Origin: Saccharimonas sp963550135
Lineage (GTDB): Bacteria; Patescibacteriota; Saccharimonadia; Saccharimonadales; Saccharimonadaceae
Reading direction: 5' to 3'
Assembly (NCBI GenBank): GCA_963550135.1
Contig: CAUVBP010000009.1
Coordinates: 1 to 47,963 of the forward strand
DNA length: 47,963 nucleotides
The notes beneath the pieces were generated by a model. It was not told the origin of the DNA. It did not search any database and saw only the letters and a list, made by a program, of their open reading frames with translations. Positions within the stretch are counted from its first letter, which is position 1. Each line of letters opens with the position of its first letter. Positions 27,097-34,142 of this stretch are shown piece after piece. The translations under genes and the position numbers were made by a program.

Positions 27097-27125
27097 TTGA
27101 CAATATATCATATCAGGTATATTAT
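27097..27125 (+). promoter_or_regulatory. Consensus promoter of the HTH-murA gene (leaderless)
   Basis: TTGACA (27097-27102), a 17-bp spacer and TATTAT (27120-27125) are followed by six bases and the ATG at 27132. The transcript should start at or within one or two bases of the A of the ATG. It is the clearest leaderless promoter in the window. Confidence 0.85.
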
Positions 27126-27131
27126 GGTGAC

Positions 27132-28655
27132 ATGAAAACGGCGAAGTATCTCAAAAATATTGGCGCGCTCATCCAAGAAACGCGCCAAGCACGCAATATG
27201 ACTCAAAACGAACTGGCAGAGGAGCTTGGCACTAGCCAGTCGGCAATTAATCGAATCGAGAACGGCAAGCAGAATATCAGTCTCGAAATGATTGCGCGTA
27301 TCGGCGAGGTGTTGTCAAGCGAAATAGTACGGATTAATAGCTCGGGCAAAACTAACTTTCGCATCAACGGCGGCCGGGAGCTGCATGGTGAAATTGAAAT
27401 CAAAACTAGTAAGAATGCTGCTGTTGGATTGCTGTGTGCTAGTCTACTCAACAAAGGCAAAACGACGCTGCGCCGGGTAGCACGGATTGAGGAAGTTAAT
27501 CGAATTATTGAGGTTCTGGAAAGCATAGGCGTGCGATGCCGCTGGATTAGCGAGCACGACCTCGAGATTGATCCGCCGAAAGTGTTGCAACTTGATAGTA
27601 TGGATGTCGAGGCTGCTAAGCGAACGCGCAGTATCATTATGTTTTTGGGTCCGCTATTGCACCAATACGAGACGTTCAAGATACCGTTTGCTGGCGGCTG
27701 CAGCCTGGGCACGCGGACGGTTGAACCGCATATGGCGGGTCTAGCACCATTTGGTTTGAGTGTTGAGACGGCCAACGACAACTATATTGCCACGGCTAAA
27801 CCGCAGCGTGTCGACCGGGCGATTATTTTAACTGAACGCGGCGATACGGTCACCGAGAATGTCGTTATGGCGGCGGCGCTTTATGATGGTACGACTATTA
27901 TTCGCAATGCTAGCCCGAACTATATGGTGCAAGATGTTTGTTTCTTTCTAGAAAAGCTAGGTGTCAAAATAGAGGGCATCGGTACCACTGTTCTCAAGAT
28001 TACTGGTAAAAAATCAATTGACTGTGACGTCGAGTACTTCCCAAGCGAAGACCCAATTGAAGCGATGAGTTTCGTGGCGGCTGGTGTCGTGACTGGTTCA
28101 GAAATTACTATCAGGCGCGTGCCGATTGAATTTATGGAGCTAGAGCTAGCGACTTTGGCGGGTATGGGTCTGCAGTACGATATTTCCGAAGAGTACATGG
28201 CGCGCAATGGTTGCACTCGTCTAGTTGATATCGTGCTCAAAAAATCCGAATTGCATGCTCCAAAAGATAAAATTCATGCTCTGCCGTTTCCGGGTATCAA
28301 CATGGATAATCTACCGTTCTTAGGATTATGCGCCACGGTAGCCAAGGGTCGCACGCTGATTCACGACTGGAGCTACGAAAATCGAGCAATCTACTTTACT
28401 GAACTGACTAAGATGAATGCCCAAGTAAATATGGTTGACCCGCACCGGGTTTATATCTCTGGTCCGACGCGCTGGAAGCCGGCTGATATCACAGCGCCAG
28501 CCGCACTGCGTCCGAGCGTGGTGATTTTGCTAGCGATGCTGGCGGCGCCTGGCAAATCGGTACTGCGCGATGTTTACAATATCAATCGCGGCTACGAAGA
28601 TATTGCTAACCGCCTGAACTCGCTAGGTGCAGATATCGAAACCGTTTGGGAATAG
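27132..28655 (+). CDS. murA: UDP-GlcNAc 1-carboxyvinyltransferase with N-terminal XRE-type HTH
   Basis: The C-terminal 435 or so residues are MurA, which adds enolpyruvate to UDP-GlcNAc in the first committed step of peptidoglycan synthesis. They include KTSKNAAVGLLCASLL (the Lys-Asn pair), the active-site loop FAGGCSLGTRTVEPH with the catalytic Cys at about 190 (the fosfomycin-sensitive form), and RPSVVILLAMLA. The first 65 or so residues are an extra domain, IGALIQETRQARNMTQNELAEELGTSQSAINRIENGKQN, a clear Cro/CI-type helix-turn-helix. The fusion totals 507 residues with no stop or shift between parts. Binding of DNA, perhaps of its own promoter, is a reasonable guess. Confidence 0.93.
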   Translation: MKTAKYLKNIGALIQETRQARNMTQNELAEELGTSQSAINRIENGKQNISLEMIARIGEVLSSEIVRINSSGKTNFRINGGRELHGEIEIKTSKNAAVGLLCASLLNKGKTTLRRVARIEEVNRIIEVLESIGVRCRWISEHDLEIDPPKVLQLDSMDVEAAKRTRSIIMFLGPLLHQYETFKIPFAGGCSLGTRTVEPHMAGLAPFGLSVETANDNYIATAKPQRVDRAIILTERGDTVTENVVMAAALYDGTTIIRNASPNYMVQDVCFFLEKLGVKIEGIGTTVLKITGKKSIDCDVEYFPSEDPIEAMSFVAAGVVTGSEITIRRVPIEFMELELATLAGMGLQYDISEEYMARNGCTRLVDIVLKKSELHAPKDKIHALPFPGINMDNLPFLGLCATVAKGRTLIHDWSYENRAIYFTELTKMNAQVNMVDPHRVYISGPTRWKPADITAPAALRPSVVILLAMLAAPGKSVLRDVYNINRGYEDIANRLNSLGADIETVWE

Positions 28656-28683
28656 TGACAATCAAGCGCCTGTCTGCTATAGT
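28655..28683 (+). promoter_or_regulatory. Promoter of the tRNA-His precursor
   Basis: GTGACA (28655-28660), a 17-bp spacer and TATAGT (28678-28683) with an extended TGC before it. The -35 overlaps the end of murA. The transcript would begin near 28690 with a short hairpin (TACCCC with GGGGTA, 28690-28707) and then cover both tRNA-His-like units and tRNA-His itself. Confidence 0.65.
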
Positions 28684-28711
28684 AATAAATACCCCGAGAA
28701 GGGGGTAATGC

Positions 28712-28797
28712 GGCGGAAGTAGCTCAGTTGGACAGCCGTGAGCATCAAAGATAGCGCTCGCTCTAACCAACTGACAAGATTCTGCTAGTACATTTCG
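28712..28797 (+). repeat. tRNA-His 5'-half copy with antisense D-arm, unit A
   Basis: The first 20 bases are identical to the first 20 of tRNA-His. The unit then leaves the tRNA sequence and carries at 28759-28774 a 16-base perfect reverse complement of the tRNA-His D-arm (28921-28936), then GCTAGTACATTTCG, which can pair with the unit's own CGGAAGTAGC start. It has no anticodon or T-arm, so it cannot be a working tRNA. It repeats as unit B 99 bp downstream. It is probably part of the tRNA-His precursor RNA. Function unknown. Confidence 0.75.
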
Positions 28798-28810
28798 TAG
28801 TATTCATTAT

Positions 28811-28897
28811 GGCGGAAGTAGCTCAGTTGGACAGCCGTGAGCGTAGAAAATAGCGCTCGCTCTAACCAACTGACAAGTTTTCGCTAGTACATTTCGG
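28811..28897 (+). repeat. tRNA-His 5'-half copy with antisense D-arm, unit B
   Basis: A second copy of unit A, 98 bp before tRNA-His. It differs mainly in two short loops (28842-28850 and 28878-28883). The antisense to the D-arm is at 28858-28873, again 16 of 16. In unit B GAAAA in the first loop can pair with TTTTC in the second. One neighbouring pair changes from A-T in unit A to G-C in unit B, a hint of conserved pairing. The antisense stretch would then sit in an apical loop. Confidence 0.75.
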
Positions 28898-28908
28898 ATT
28901 AGCTATAT

Positions 28909-28986
28909 GGCGGAAGTAGCTCAGTTGGTTAGAGCGCTGGATTGTGGCTCCGGAGGCCGTGGGTTCGAATCCCATCTTTCGCCCCA
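28909..28986 (+). tRNA. tRNA-His (anticodon GUG)
   Basis: The cloverleaf has the extra G at -1 facing C73, as required by histidyl-tRNA synthetase, acceptor GCGGAAG with CTTTCGC, D-stem GCTC/GAGC, anticodon stem CTGGA/TCCGG around TTGTGGC (anticodon GTG), T-stem GTGGG/CCCAT, and an encoded CCA. Confidence 0.96.
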
Positions 28987-29030
28987 AATAAAACACCCGG
29001 TTTTCTTCATTAGTCTCGGGTGTTTTATTT
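28986..29030. terminator. Bidirectional terminator after tRNA-His
   Basis: A 14-base inverted repeat (AAATAAAACACCCG and CGGGTGTTTTATTT) starts at the last base of tRNA-His. The U-rich arm ends transcription from the left, and the A-rich arm serves the minus-strand gene that stops at 29049. Confidence 0.8.
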
Positions 29031-29048
29031 GACTCTAAATCATAAATA

Positions 29049-29462
29049 CTATCGGTTGAACGGGTCGCGCGACGGCTTGATCGGCTCGGTGAAAGTACGC
29101 GACGGAACAGTCGGTTCGGTCGTAGGTGTAATGAGCGACGATTTATTTGTTTGCGTGGTTCCTGCGCTTCGCGAGTTTACATCAGAGACCCGCGAGCTTT
29201 GCGGCTGGTTACTATTAGTCGCTTGCGTTCCGTTGGTGCTGGCTGCGGCGATTTGCTGGTTTTGCCAGGCTTTGCGATAATCTTGTCTGACTCCAGAATC
29301 TTTGTATGCGCCGATATATTGCCGGTTGGTGTTTTGGCGCCGTTGAAAGCTATTCTTGGCAATCCTGCCGCCAACCTGCGGTTTGTTATTGGTTAATCCG
29401 CTTGAATGCATAGCATCGCTCTGTGTGCTATTAGTTGAGAAGCGGTCAAATAAACGTCCCAT
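29049..29462 (-). CDS. Hypothetical hydrophilic low-complexity protein
   Basis: I do not recognise this protein. With the ATG at 29462 (MGRLFDRFSTNST) it has 137 residues, rich in Asn, Gln, Ser, Thr and Arg, without membrane helix, signal peptide or cysteine; it is probably disordered. Repeated TQTN/TNSNQ-like stretches and a Pro-rich tail are the only marks. TATAAT (complement of 29469-29474) ends six bases before the ATG. A longer frame would read backwards through tRNA-Gly and is rejected. Its promoter is divergent from the tRNA-Gly promoter, with about 14 bp between the two -10 boxes. Confidence 0.6.
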   Translation of the reverse strand: MGRLFDRFSTNSTQSDAMHSSGLTNNKPQVGGRIAKNSFQRRQNTNRQYIGAYKDSGVRQDYRKAWQNQQIAAASTNGTQATNSNQPQSSRVSDVNSRSAGTTQTNKSSLITPTTEPTVPSRTFTEPIKPSRDPFNR

Positions 29463-29488
29463 GCTTTTATTATACACTAACGTAATGA

Positions 29489-29494
29489 TATAAT
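29489..29494 (+). promoter_or_regulatory. -10 box of the tRNA-Gly / tRNA-Arg transcript
   Basis: TATAAT ends nine bases before the first base of tRNA-Gly. I see no further promoter before tRNA-Arg(UCU), so both tRNAs and the unit between them are probably one transcript ending at 29811. Confidence 0.65.
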
Positions 29495-29503
29495 GTATAG
29501 CGC

Positions 29504-29578
29504 GCGGGTGTAGTACAGCGGTTAGTATGCGAGTTTTCCAAACTCGAGATCGGAGTTCGATTCTCCGCACCCGCACCA
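29504..29578 (+). tRNA. tRNA-Gly (anticodon UCC)
   Basis: Acceptor GCGGGTG with CACCCGC, anticodon stem CGAGT/ACTCG around TTTCCAA (anticodon TCC), T-stem CGGAG/CTCCG, and an encoded CCA. The D-stem is weak (GTAC/GTAT). Confidence 0.94.
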
Positions 29579-29586
29579 AAATATTT

Positions 29587-29665
29587 GCCCCGATAGCTCA
29601 GCTGGTGAGCCCTCAGCGACAAAAATCGCATAGCTCTATCTAGCTTTTGTCTAAGCGAATCGGGC
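29587..29665 (+). repeat. tRNA-Arg(UCU) 5'-half copy with antisense D-arm
   Basis: The first 19 bases equal those of tRNA-Arg(UCU), whose gene starts exactly 100 bp downstream. The unit then carries a stretch antisense to that tRNA's D-arm (29633-29644; all pairs Watson-Crick but one G-U) and ATCGGGC near 29659-29665, complementary to the acceptor 5' strand. GACAAAA (29618-29624) and TTTTGTC (29645-29651) form a 7-bp stem that would show the antisense stretch in a loop. The architecture matches units A and B before tRNA-His, but the sequence follows its own tRNA. Confidence 0.7.
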
Positions 29666-29686
29666 GACTAAATACATTCTCAGAGT

Positions 29687-29763
29687 GCCCCGATAGCTCA
29701 GCTGGATAGAGCAGGAGACTTCTAAGCTCAAGGCCGCAGGTTCGAACCCTGCTCGGGGTACCA
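29687..29763 (+). tRNA. tRNA-Arg (anticodon UCU)
   Basis: Acceptor GCCCCGA with TCGGGGT (G-U at 1-72), D-stem GCTC/GAGC, loop CTTCTAA (anticodon TCT), T-stem GCAGG/CCTGC, and an encoded CCA. The anticodon stem is odd: GGAGA faces GCTCA, leaving only three Watson-Crick pairs with A-G and G-A mismatches at its ends. Confidence 0.88.
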
Positions 29764-29783
29764 TTATTTAACTAGGCGATAAT

Positions 29784-29811
29784 AAAAACTCATCGCAATG
29801 ATGAGTTTTTT
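29784..29811. terminator. Bidirectional terminator between tRNA-Arg and tRNA-Lys
   Basis: Stem ACTCATC/GATGAGT with a 5-base GCAAT loop, extended by A-run and T-run arms. It ends both the plus-strand tRNA-Arg and the minus-strand tRNA-Lys transcripts. Confidence 0.85.
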
Positions 29812-29824
29812 ACATGGAGTTTCG

Positions 29825-29901
29825 TGGAGGGCCAGGAGGGGCTCGAACCCTCGACACCCTGCTTAAGAGGCAGGTGCTCTAACCAGCTGAGCTACTGGCC
29901 C
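29825..29901 (-). tRNA. tRNA-Lys (anticodon CUU)
   Basis: The minus-strand cloverleaf has acceptor GGGCCAG with CTGGCCC, D-stem GCTC/GAGC, anticodon stem CCTGC/GCAGG around CTCTTAA (anticodon CTT), T-stem GAGGG/CCCTC, and an encoded CCA. An extended -10 (TGCTATAAT, complement of 29912-29920) lies ten bases upstream. No antisense unit precedes it. Confidence 0.95.
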
Positions 29902-29966
29902 TTATCTTTTCATTATAGCATAGATAGAGGTAAAAGTAAATATGAACGCTAGGAGTTTTCGGTCTG

Positions 29967-31601
29967 TTGGGTAGTCAAATGATGACGCTTACTCTTGCTA
30001 ATTCTGTGAAAATCGACGATAATATACGAATAATGCCAGAGTTGAATCAAATTGGCGCCCACTTGCGGGCAGGTGTTATATGTGCACAGCGGCAGTCTGA
30101 TGAGCGGCAGCAAATACTTAGTCAGGCTGATAAAATTAATGTCGTTGGTGCTGGCGGCATGCTGACGGCGGCTTACGAGCAGCTGCGCAACGCCGCTGAA
30201 AATACCGAGGAGCACTTGCTGCTACAAAATGCTATCCGGCGGTTTTTCAAACAATCGTTTATTGTTCGCGATGAGGCGTTGGTCCGCAAAAGCGGCGAAG
30301 AATTGGTGGTTGAATTGACTTTTGCGGGATATTTGCCCAACGATAGCGTGTCGCGCAGCCAAATCAAAGAGATTTCAAAACTAGCAACAGCGCATTATAA
30401 AGCGTATGAAAAGCTGATTGCTGATCGTTCAATCAATTTGGATCGTTCTTCGGCATGGCTGTTAGAAACTCTGTCGGTACTGGCGGCGAATGTATTGGTT
30501 GATCATGCTGGCGATCATGCATTTATTGATTTTGCGTATGAATATTTCGAGACAGCAATTCCGCGGGATGCGCTGCAATCGACTTCGGCTGATGAATATG
30601 GAGCTGCGCTTTATGTGGCTATTCAGCAGGCGCTGATGAAGAGCGACGTAGCCACGGTGCGCGCAGGGCTATTGGTGCGTTATGGAACGAGCGTTGAGTC
30701 GCTTGAGGCTTTTGTTGAATTTAATCGTAAAATTGATAAGATGCTGCGCAGTACGTCGGTTGAAGAGTTGCGCCGCGTGGTTGATCGGCAGGGGGCGCCG
30801 CTGCGTGTTATTCGCCATATGATGGAGACGCAAGACGACTTCCCAGCGTTGTTGCAAAAATGCGAGGCATTTCTCGACGAATTTGAGCGGCAAGTGAACC
30901 GTGAATATTCTAGCATGATGGCGCGAATTAACCGGGCTATTATGCGCAGCGTGGTCTTCTTGGTAATTACTAAGTTTTTGATTGGCATCGCTATTGAAGT
31001 GCCGTATGACCTGTGGGCGCACGGACAAATTGAGTGGTTAGTACTGATGATCAATTTGTTCTTCCCGCCGATATACATGGTGTTGCTGCGCTTAACGCTG
31101 AATGTGCCGGGATACGCAAATACCGAAGCGCTGATTAAACGGGTCGATCAGATGCTCTACGGCGGTGATAATACTGTACTGATGCGGCGGCAATTAGCGG
31201 GACGGACGTATAGCTCGATGTTTTCGATTATGTACGGCGTAATGAGTCTGGCGGTGTTCGCGCTGGCGACTTGGCTGCTGACGTTGATTGGTTTTTCACC
31301 AGTGCATATTATTATTTTCTTTGTATTTTTCTCGGCGGCGAGCTTCCTAGGCTTTCGCTTGAGCCGGTTGATTCGCGATCTCGAGATTGTGCGCAGTGCT
31401 AGCAACGGCTTTACCTTTGTACGCGATACGCTGTATTTGCCGTTTGTAGTCGCTGGCCGGTGGATGAGTGATAAATACGCGCAGGTTAATATTGTGTCGA
31501 TGGTGTTGGATATGTTAATCGAATTACCGCTCAAAACCATTTTGCGCAAGATCCGGCAATGGGCAGCTTTTATTGATGATAGAAAGGACAGTATATCATG
31601 A
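29967..31601 (+). CDS. Conserved-looking membrane protein of unknown function, upstream of folD
   Basis: I do not recognise a family. It has 544 residues: a soluble helical N-terminal part (about 1-325) rich in Ala, Glu and Arg, then five or so membrane helices between about 330 and 480 (two, a loop, then more), and a short basic C-terminus. The start is uncertain: a TTG at 29967 follows an AGGAG by 11 bases, while ATGs at 29979 and 29982 have no clear signal. It overlaps folD by four bases (ATGA), so it is in one operon with a folate enzyme although no link in function is evident. Confidence 0.68.
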   Translation: MGSQMMTLTLANSVKIDDNIRIMPELNQIGAHLRAGVICAQRQSDERQQILSQADKINVVGAGGMLTAAYEQLRNAAENTEEHLLLQNAIRRFFKQSFIVRDEALVRKSGEELVVELTFAGYLPNDSVSRSQIKEISKLATAHYKAYEKLIADRSINLDRSSAWLLETLSVLAANVLVDHAGDHAFIDFAYEYFETAIPRDALQSTSADEYGAALYVAIQQALMKSDVATVRAGLLVRYGTSVESLEAFVEFNRKIDKMLRSTSVEELRRVVDRQGAPLRVIRHMMETQDDFPALLQKCEAFLDEFERQVNREYSSMMARINRAIMRSVVFLVITKFLIGIAIEVPYDLWAHGQIEWLVLMINLFFPPIYMVLLRLTLNVPGYANTEALIKRVDQMLYGGDNTVLMRRQLAGRTYSSMFSIMYGVMSLAVFALATWLLTLIGFSPVHIIIFFVFFSAASFLGFRLSRLIRDLEIVRSASNGFTFVRDTLYLPFVVAGRWMSDKYAQVNIVSMVLDMLIELPLKTILRKIRQWAAFIDDRKDSIS

Positions 31602-32413
31602 AAGAGTTAAATGGCAAGGAACTGCAAGGTTTTATTAAGCAGCGCCAAGCGCGTCAAGTACGAAATCTACGCCAAGAATATGGTGTGGTACCAAAACTAG
31701 TTATTATAATGAGCAAAAACGCTAGCCAAGTGATTCAAACGTATGTTCGGATGAAAACACGTTACGCAGCAGATATTCTGATTGATGTTGACGTACAAGC
31801 AGTCGCGCAAGCTGATATGATGGCGGCTATTGATCAAGCTAACAACGATCCAGTAGTGCAGGGGATAATTTTGCAATTGCCGATTGATGACGTGTCGCAG
31901 ACCGAAAAGCTGTGCCAATTAATCGCGCCAGAGAAAGATGTTGATGGTTTAGGGTCTAGTAGTATCTATCCGAGCGCTACCGCCCAGGCAATTGATTGGC
32001 TATTGGCTGGGTATAATATCGAGCTATCGGATAAGCAAATTGCTATCGTGGGCCGCGGTAAGCTTGTCGGAGCACCGCTCGAAAAAATGTGGCAGCAGCG
32101 CGGTCTAAACGTGCAGGTCTACGACAAGACGAATCCAGCTACCGCAGACAGTTTGCAAAAATGTAACGTAATTGTAACGGCGACCGGCGTGCCGCACTTG
32201 ATCACCTCCGAAATGATTGCGCCAGAGACGGTAGTGGTGGATGCTGGTACGGCGAGCGAAGGCGGCGTGTTGGTCGGCGATGTTGACGATGCAGTTCGCC
32301 AGCGCAGCGATATTACGATTACACCGCAAAAGGGCGGTGTCGGTCCGTTGACATATGCAGTATTATTTGATCATCTGATTGAGGCGTGCTTGCGGCAAGT
32401 CGGTAAGTTATAG
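31598..32413 (+). CDS. folD: Methylene-tetrahydrofolate dehydrogenase / cyclohydrolase
   Basis: FolD interconverts methylene-, methenyl- and formyl-tetrahydrofolate with NADP. It has 271 residues, slightly short compared with about 285, mainly at the N-terminus. The catalytic Lys is at about 53 in YVRMKTR. It also shows GIILQLPIDD, PEKDVDGLGSSS, the Rossmann motif IVGRGKLVGAPLE and the ending TPQKGGVGPLTYAVL. An SD (AGAAAGGA) lies before the ATG. It takes the methylene-tetrahydrofolate made by GlyA. Confidence 0.96.
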   Translation: MKELNGKELQGFIKQRQARQVRNLRQEYGVVPKLVIIMSKNASQVIQTYVRMKTRYAADILIDVDVQAVAQADMMAAIDQANNDPVVQGIILQLPIDDVSQTEKLCQLIAPEKDVDGLGSSSIYPSATAQAIDWLLAGYNIELSDKQIAIVGRGKLVGAPLEKMWQQRGLNVQVYDKTNPATADSLQKCNVIVTATGVPHLITSEMIAPETVVVDAGTASEGGVLVGDVDDAVRQRSDITITPQKGGVGPLTYAVLFDHLIEACLRQVGKL

Positions 32414-32418
32414 TAATT

Positions 32419-32793
32419 CTATCGCTTATCGTTCAGTGCTTCTTTGGCGTGGATGACAACTTGGCTAGGTGTTAGATTAGCTTTGACGATATAACTATGA
32501 ATACCTAGGTTACGCAGCTCGGCAGGTGCCTCTTCTTCGCCTAGGTTGGTTAGAATGATAACTGGCGTATTAGCATTAGCGGGTTGTTGGCGGATTTTTC
32601 GTAGTGCTTCGGTGCCGTTCATATTCGGCATTTGCAGATCAAGCAAAATAATGTCAGGATTAGCGTGCTGAACCACTTTGACGCCAGTCTCGCCGTCGCT
32701 GGCAGTAACCACATCGAATCCAGCCGCCTCGAACTTCATCCGGTACATTTGGTTGATTACTTGATCGTCCTCGATAATAGCGATAGTTGTCAT
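32419..32793 (-). CDS. Single-domain response regulator
   Basis: With the ATG at 32793 it has 124 residues: a receiver domain only. The acidic pair is in AIIEDDQ, the phospho-acceptor Asp52 in LLDLQMPNMNG, Thr in IILTNLG and Lys in YIVKANL. There is no output domain, so it acts through protein contacts or as a phosphorelay step. TATTAT six bases before the ATG gives a leaderless message. It is divergent from the histidine kinase, which is its probable partner. The frame to 32922 runs into the kinase's region and is rejected. Confidence 0.9.
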   Translation of the reverse strand: MTTIAIIEDDQVINQMYRMKFEAAGFDVVTASDGETGVKVVQHANPDIILLDLQMPNMNGTEALRKIRQQPANANTPVIILTNLGEEEAPAELRNLGIHSYIVKANLTPSQVVIHAKEALNDKR

Positions 32794-32871
32794 GCTTTTA
32801 TAATAGCATATCCCGGTTACTTTTCGAGTAAGCTCTAGCGTTATCGTCGAGAAAAGTGTACTATAAAAGCA

Positions 32872-34125
32872 ATGAAGCGGTTTTTTGGTAGAGTTCGCCG
32901 TCCATCGTATCGTTCGCAGCAAGTTGTGGACGTTCTGACGCGCAAAATGGTTGATGCCAAAGACATTGATACATTGCTAAATAGCTATTTAGAAACTTTT
33001 GTTAGTGTACTGCAAGTGCGTTTTGCTGGCGTGGCTTTTTGCGATCAATATCACCAGCCGTATATTGCTGGCAAGCGTAATGTGCCGGCATGGTTGGACT
33101 CGCAGACGCTTGGTTCTGGCGACATTGGTGATTATGCTCGATATGGTATTGCAGCAATCTTACCGCTATGCGTTGCCGATCAGAAAATTGGTTGCCTGGT
33201 AATTGGCGAGCGGCGTGACGGCTGCGAGATTCGCGGCAAGGAATTTGAGCTGTTTGATGTTTTGGCGCGTAATCTATCAGTGGCGCTTTTGAATATGTTT
33301 CGCCTAGAGGAGATTCGCCGCTTAGCTGGAAATTTAGAGAAGGAAGTCGATGAGGCGACCAGTCAGCTGCGCCAGTCCAACAAAAGATTGCAGGCCCTGG
33401 ATGCCACTAAAGATGAGTTTGTCAGTATGGCCAGCCACCAGCTGCGGACGCCGCTGACCAGCGTAAAAGGCTACCTGAGTATGGTTCTCGAGGGCGACGC
33501 TGGCGAGATTACACCGCCGCAGCGGCAGCTGCTAGAAGAGGCTTTTAGCAGCAGCGAGCGGATGGTGCGATTGGTTAGTGATTTTTTGAACGTGAGCCGT
33601 TTGCAGACTGGTAAGTTTATTATCAATCGTACAGCGGTCAATTTGTCGCAGCTGGTTGCCGAAGAGGTTGCGAACGTAGATCAGGTGGCAAATACGCATA
33701 AGGTCAAGGTCACGTATCGCCAGCCAGCGCGCTTTCCGCTGCTGTATCTAGACGACACCAAGATTCGCCAAGTTATTATGAATTTCATTGATAACGCTAT
33801 TTATTATTCACCAGACGCTAATACGGTAAAGGTCCGATTGTCAATTGAAGATGGCCAGGCAGTTTTGCGGGTAATCGATAAGGGAATGGGTGTATCGCCA
33901 TCTGCCAAGAAAAAGCTCGGCACTAAGTTCTTTCGCGGTGACAACGCTCGGCGGCAGCGGCCAGACGGCACGGGGATCGGCTTGTTCTTGGCGAAGAAAG
34001 TAGTCGAAGGACATGGCGGTACGATGATTTTCGAATCGGAGCTCGGCAAGGGTAGTACTTTTGGCTTTCGGCTACCGATTGCGGAGTTAAAGTCGCCGCC
34101 AGCTCTAGACGGCAGCAAAGCATAA
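32872..34125 (+). CDS. Soluble sensor histidine kinase with GAF-like domain
   Basis: The 417-residue protein has no membrane helix. A GAF-like sensor (about 20-150) leads through a short coiled coil (about 150-185) to the dimerisation domain, with phospho-acceptor His189 in SMASHQLRTPLTSVKGYL. The ATPase domain follows with the N box NFIDNAIYYSP, G1 VIDKGMGVSP, and G2 DGTGIGLFLAKKVVEGHGG. A TACTAT/TATAAA box lies directly before the ATG with no SD. Signal sensed is unknown; it is likely cytoplasmic. Confidence 0.92.
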   Translation: MKRFFGRVRRPSYRSQQVVDVLTRKMVDAKDIDTLLNSYLETFVSVLQVRFAGVAFCDQYHQPYIAGKRNVPAWLDSQTLGSGDIGDYARYGIAAILPLCVADQKIGCLVIGERRDGCEIRGKEFELFDVLARNLSVALLNMFRLEEIRRLAGNLEKEVDEATSQLRQSNKRLQALDATKDEFVSMASHQLRTPLTSVKGYLSMVLEGDAGEITPPQRQLLEEAFSSSERMVRLVSDFLNVSRLQTGKFIINRTAVNLSQLVAEEVANVDQVANTHKVKVTYRQPARFPLLYLDDTKIRQVIMNFIDNAIYYSPDANTVKVRLSIEDGQAVLRVIDKGMGVSPSAKKKLGTKFFRGDNARRQRPDGTGIGLFLAKKVVEGHGGTMIFESELGKGSTFGFRLPIAELKSPPALDGSKA

Positions 34126-34142
34126 ATGGTATACTTTTATTT

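Noticed and set aside
27203..27781. 192-codon minus-strand frame inside murA
   Set aside because: It is a shadow of the murA reading frame with no promoter, no SD and no recognisable motif.
28712..28897. A mobile element or CRISPR-like array before tRNA-His
   Set aside because: There are only two units, no spacers of constant length, no transposase, and the similar unit before tRNA-Arg follows the sequence of its own tRNA, so a fixed mobile sequence does not explain it.
28712..28897. Tandem tRNA-His genes or tRNA pseudogenes by simple duplication
   Set aside because: Only the first 20 bases match in sense; the D-arm then recurs in antisense, which a plain duplication with decay does not give.
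29463..29579. N-terminal extension of the gene at 29049-29462
   Set aside because: It is the reverse strand of tRNA-Gly, and the -10 box lies inside it.
29942..29974. Ten-codon leader peptide before the 544-residue protein
   Set aside because: It is too short to support, has no Shine-Dalgarno or attenuator-like codon run, and probably arises by chance.
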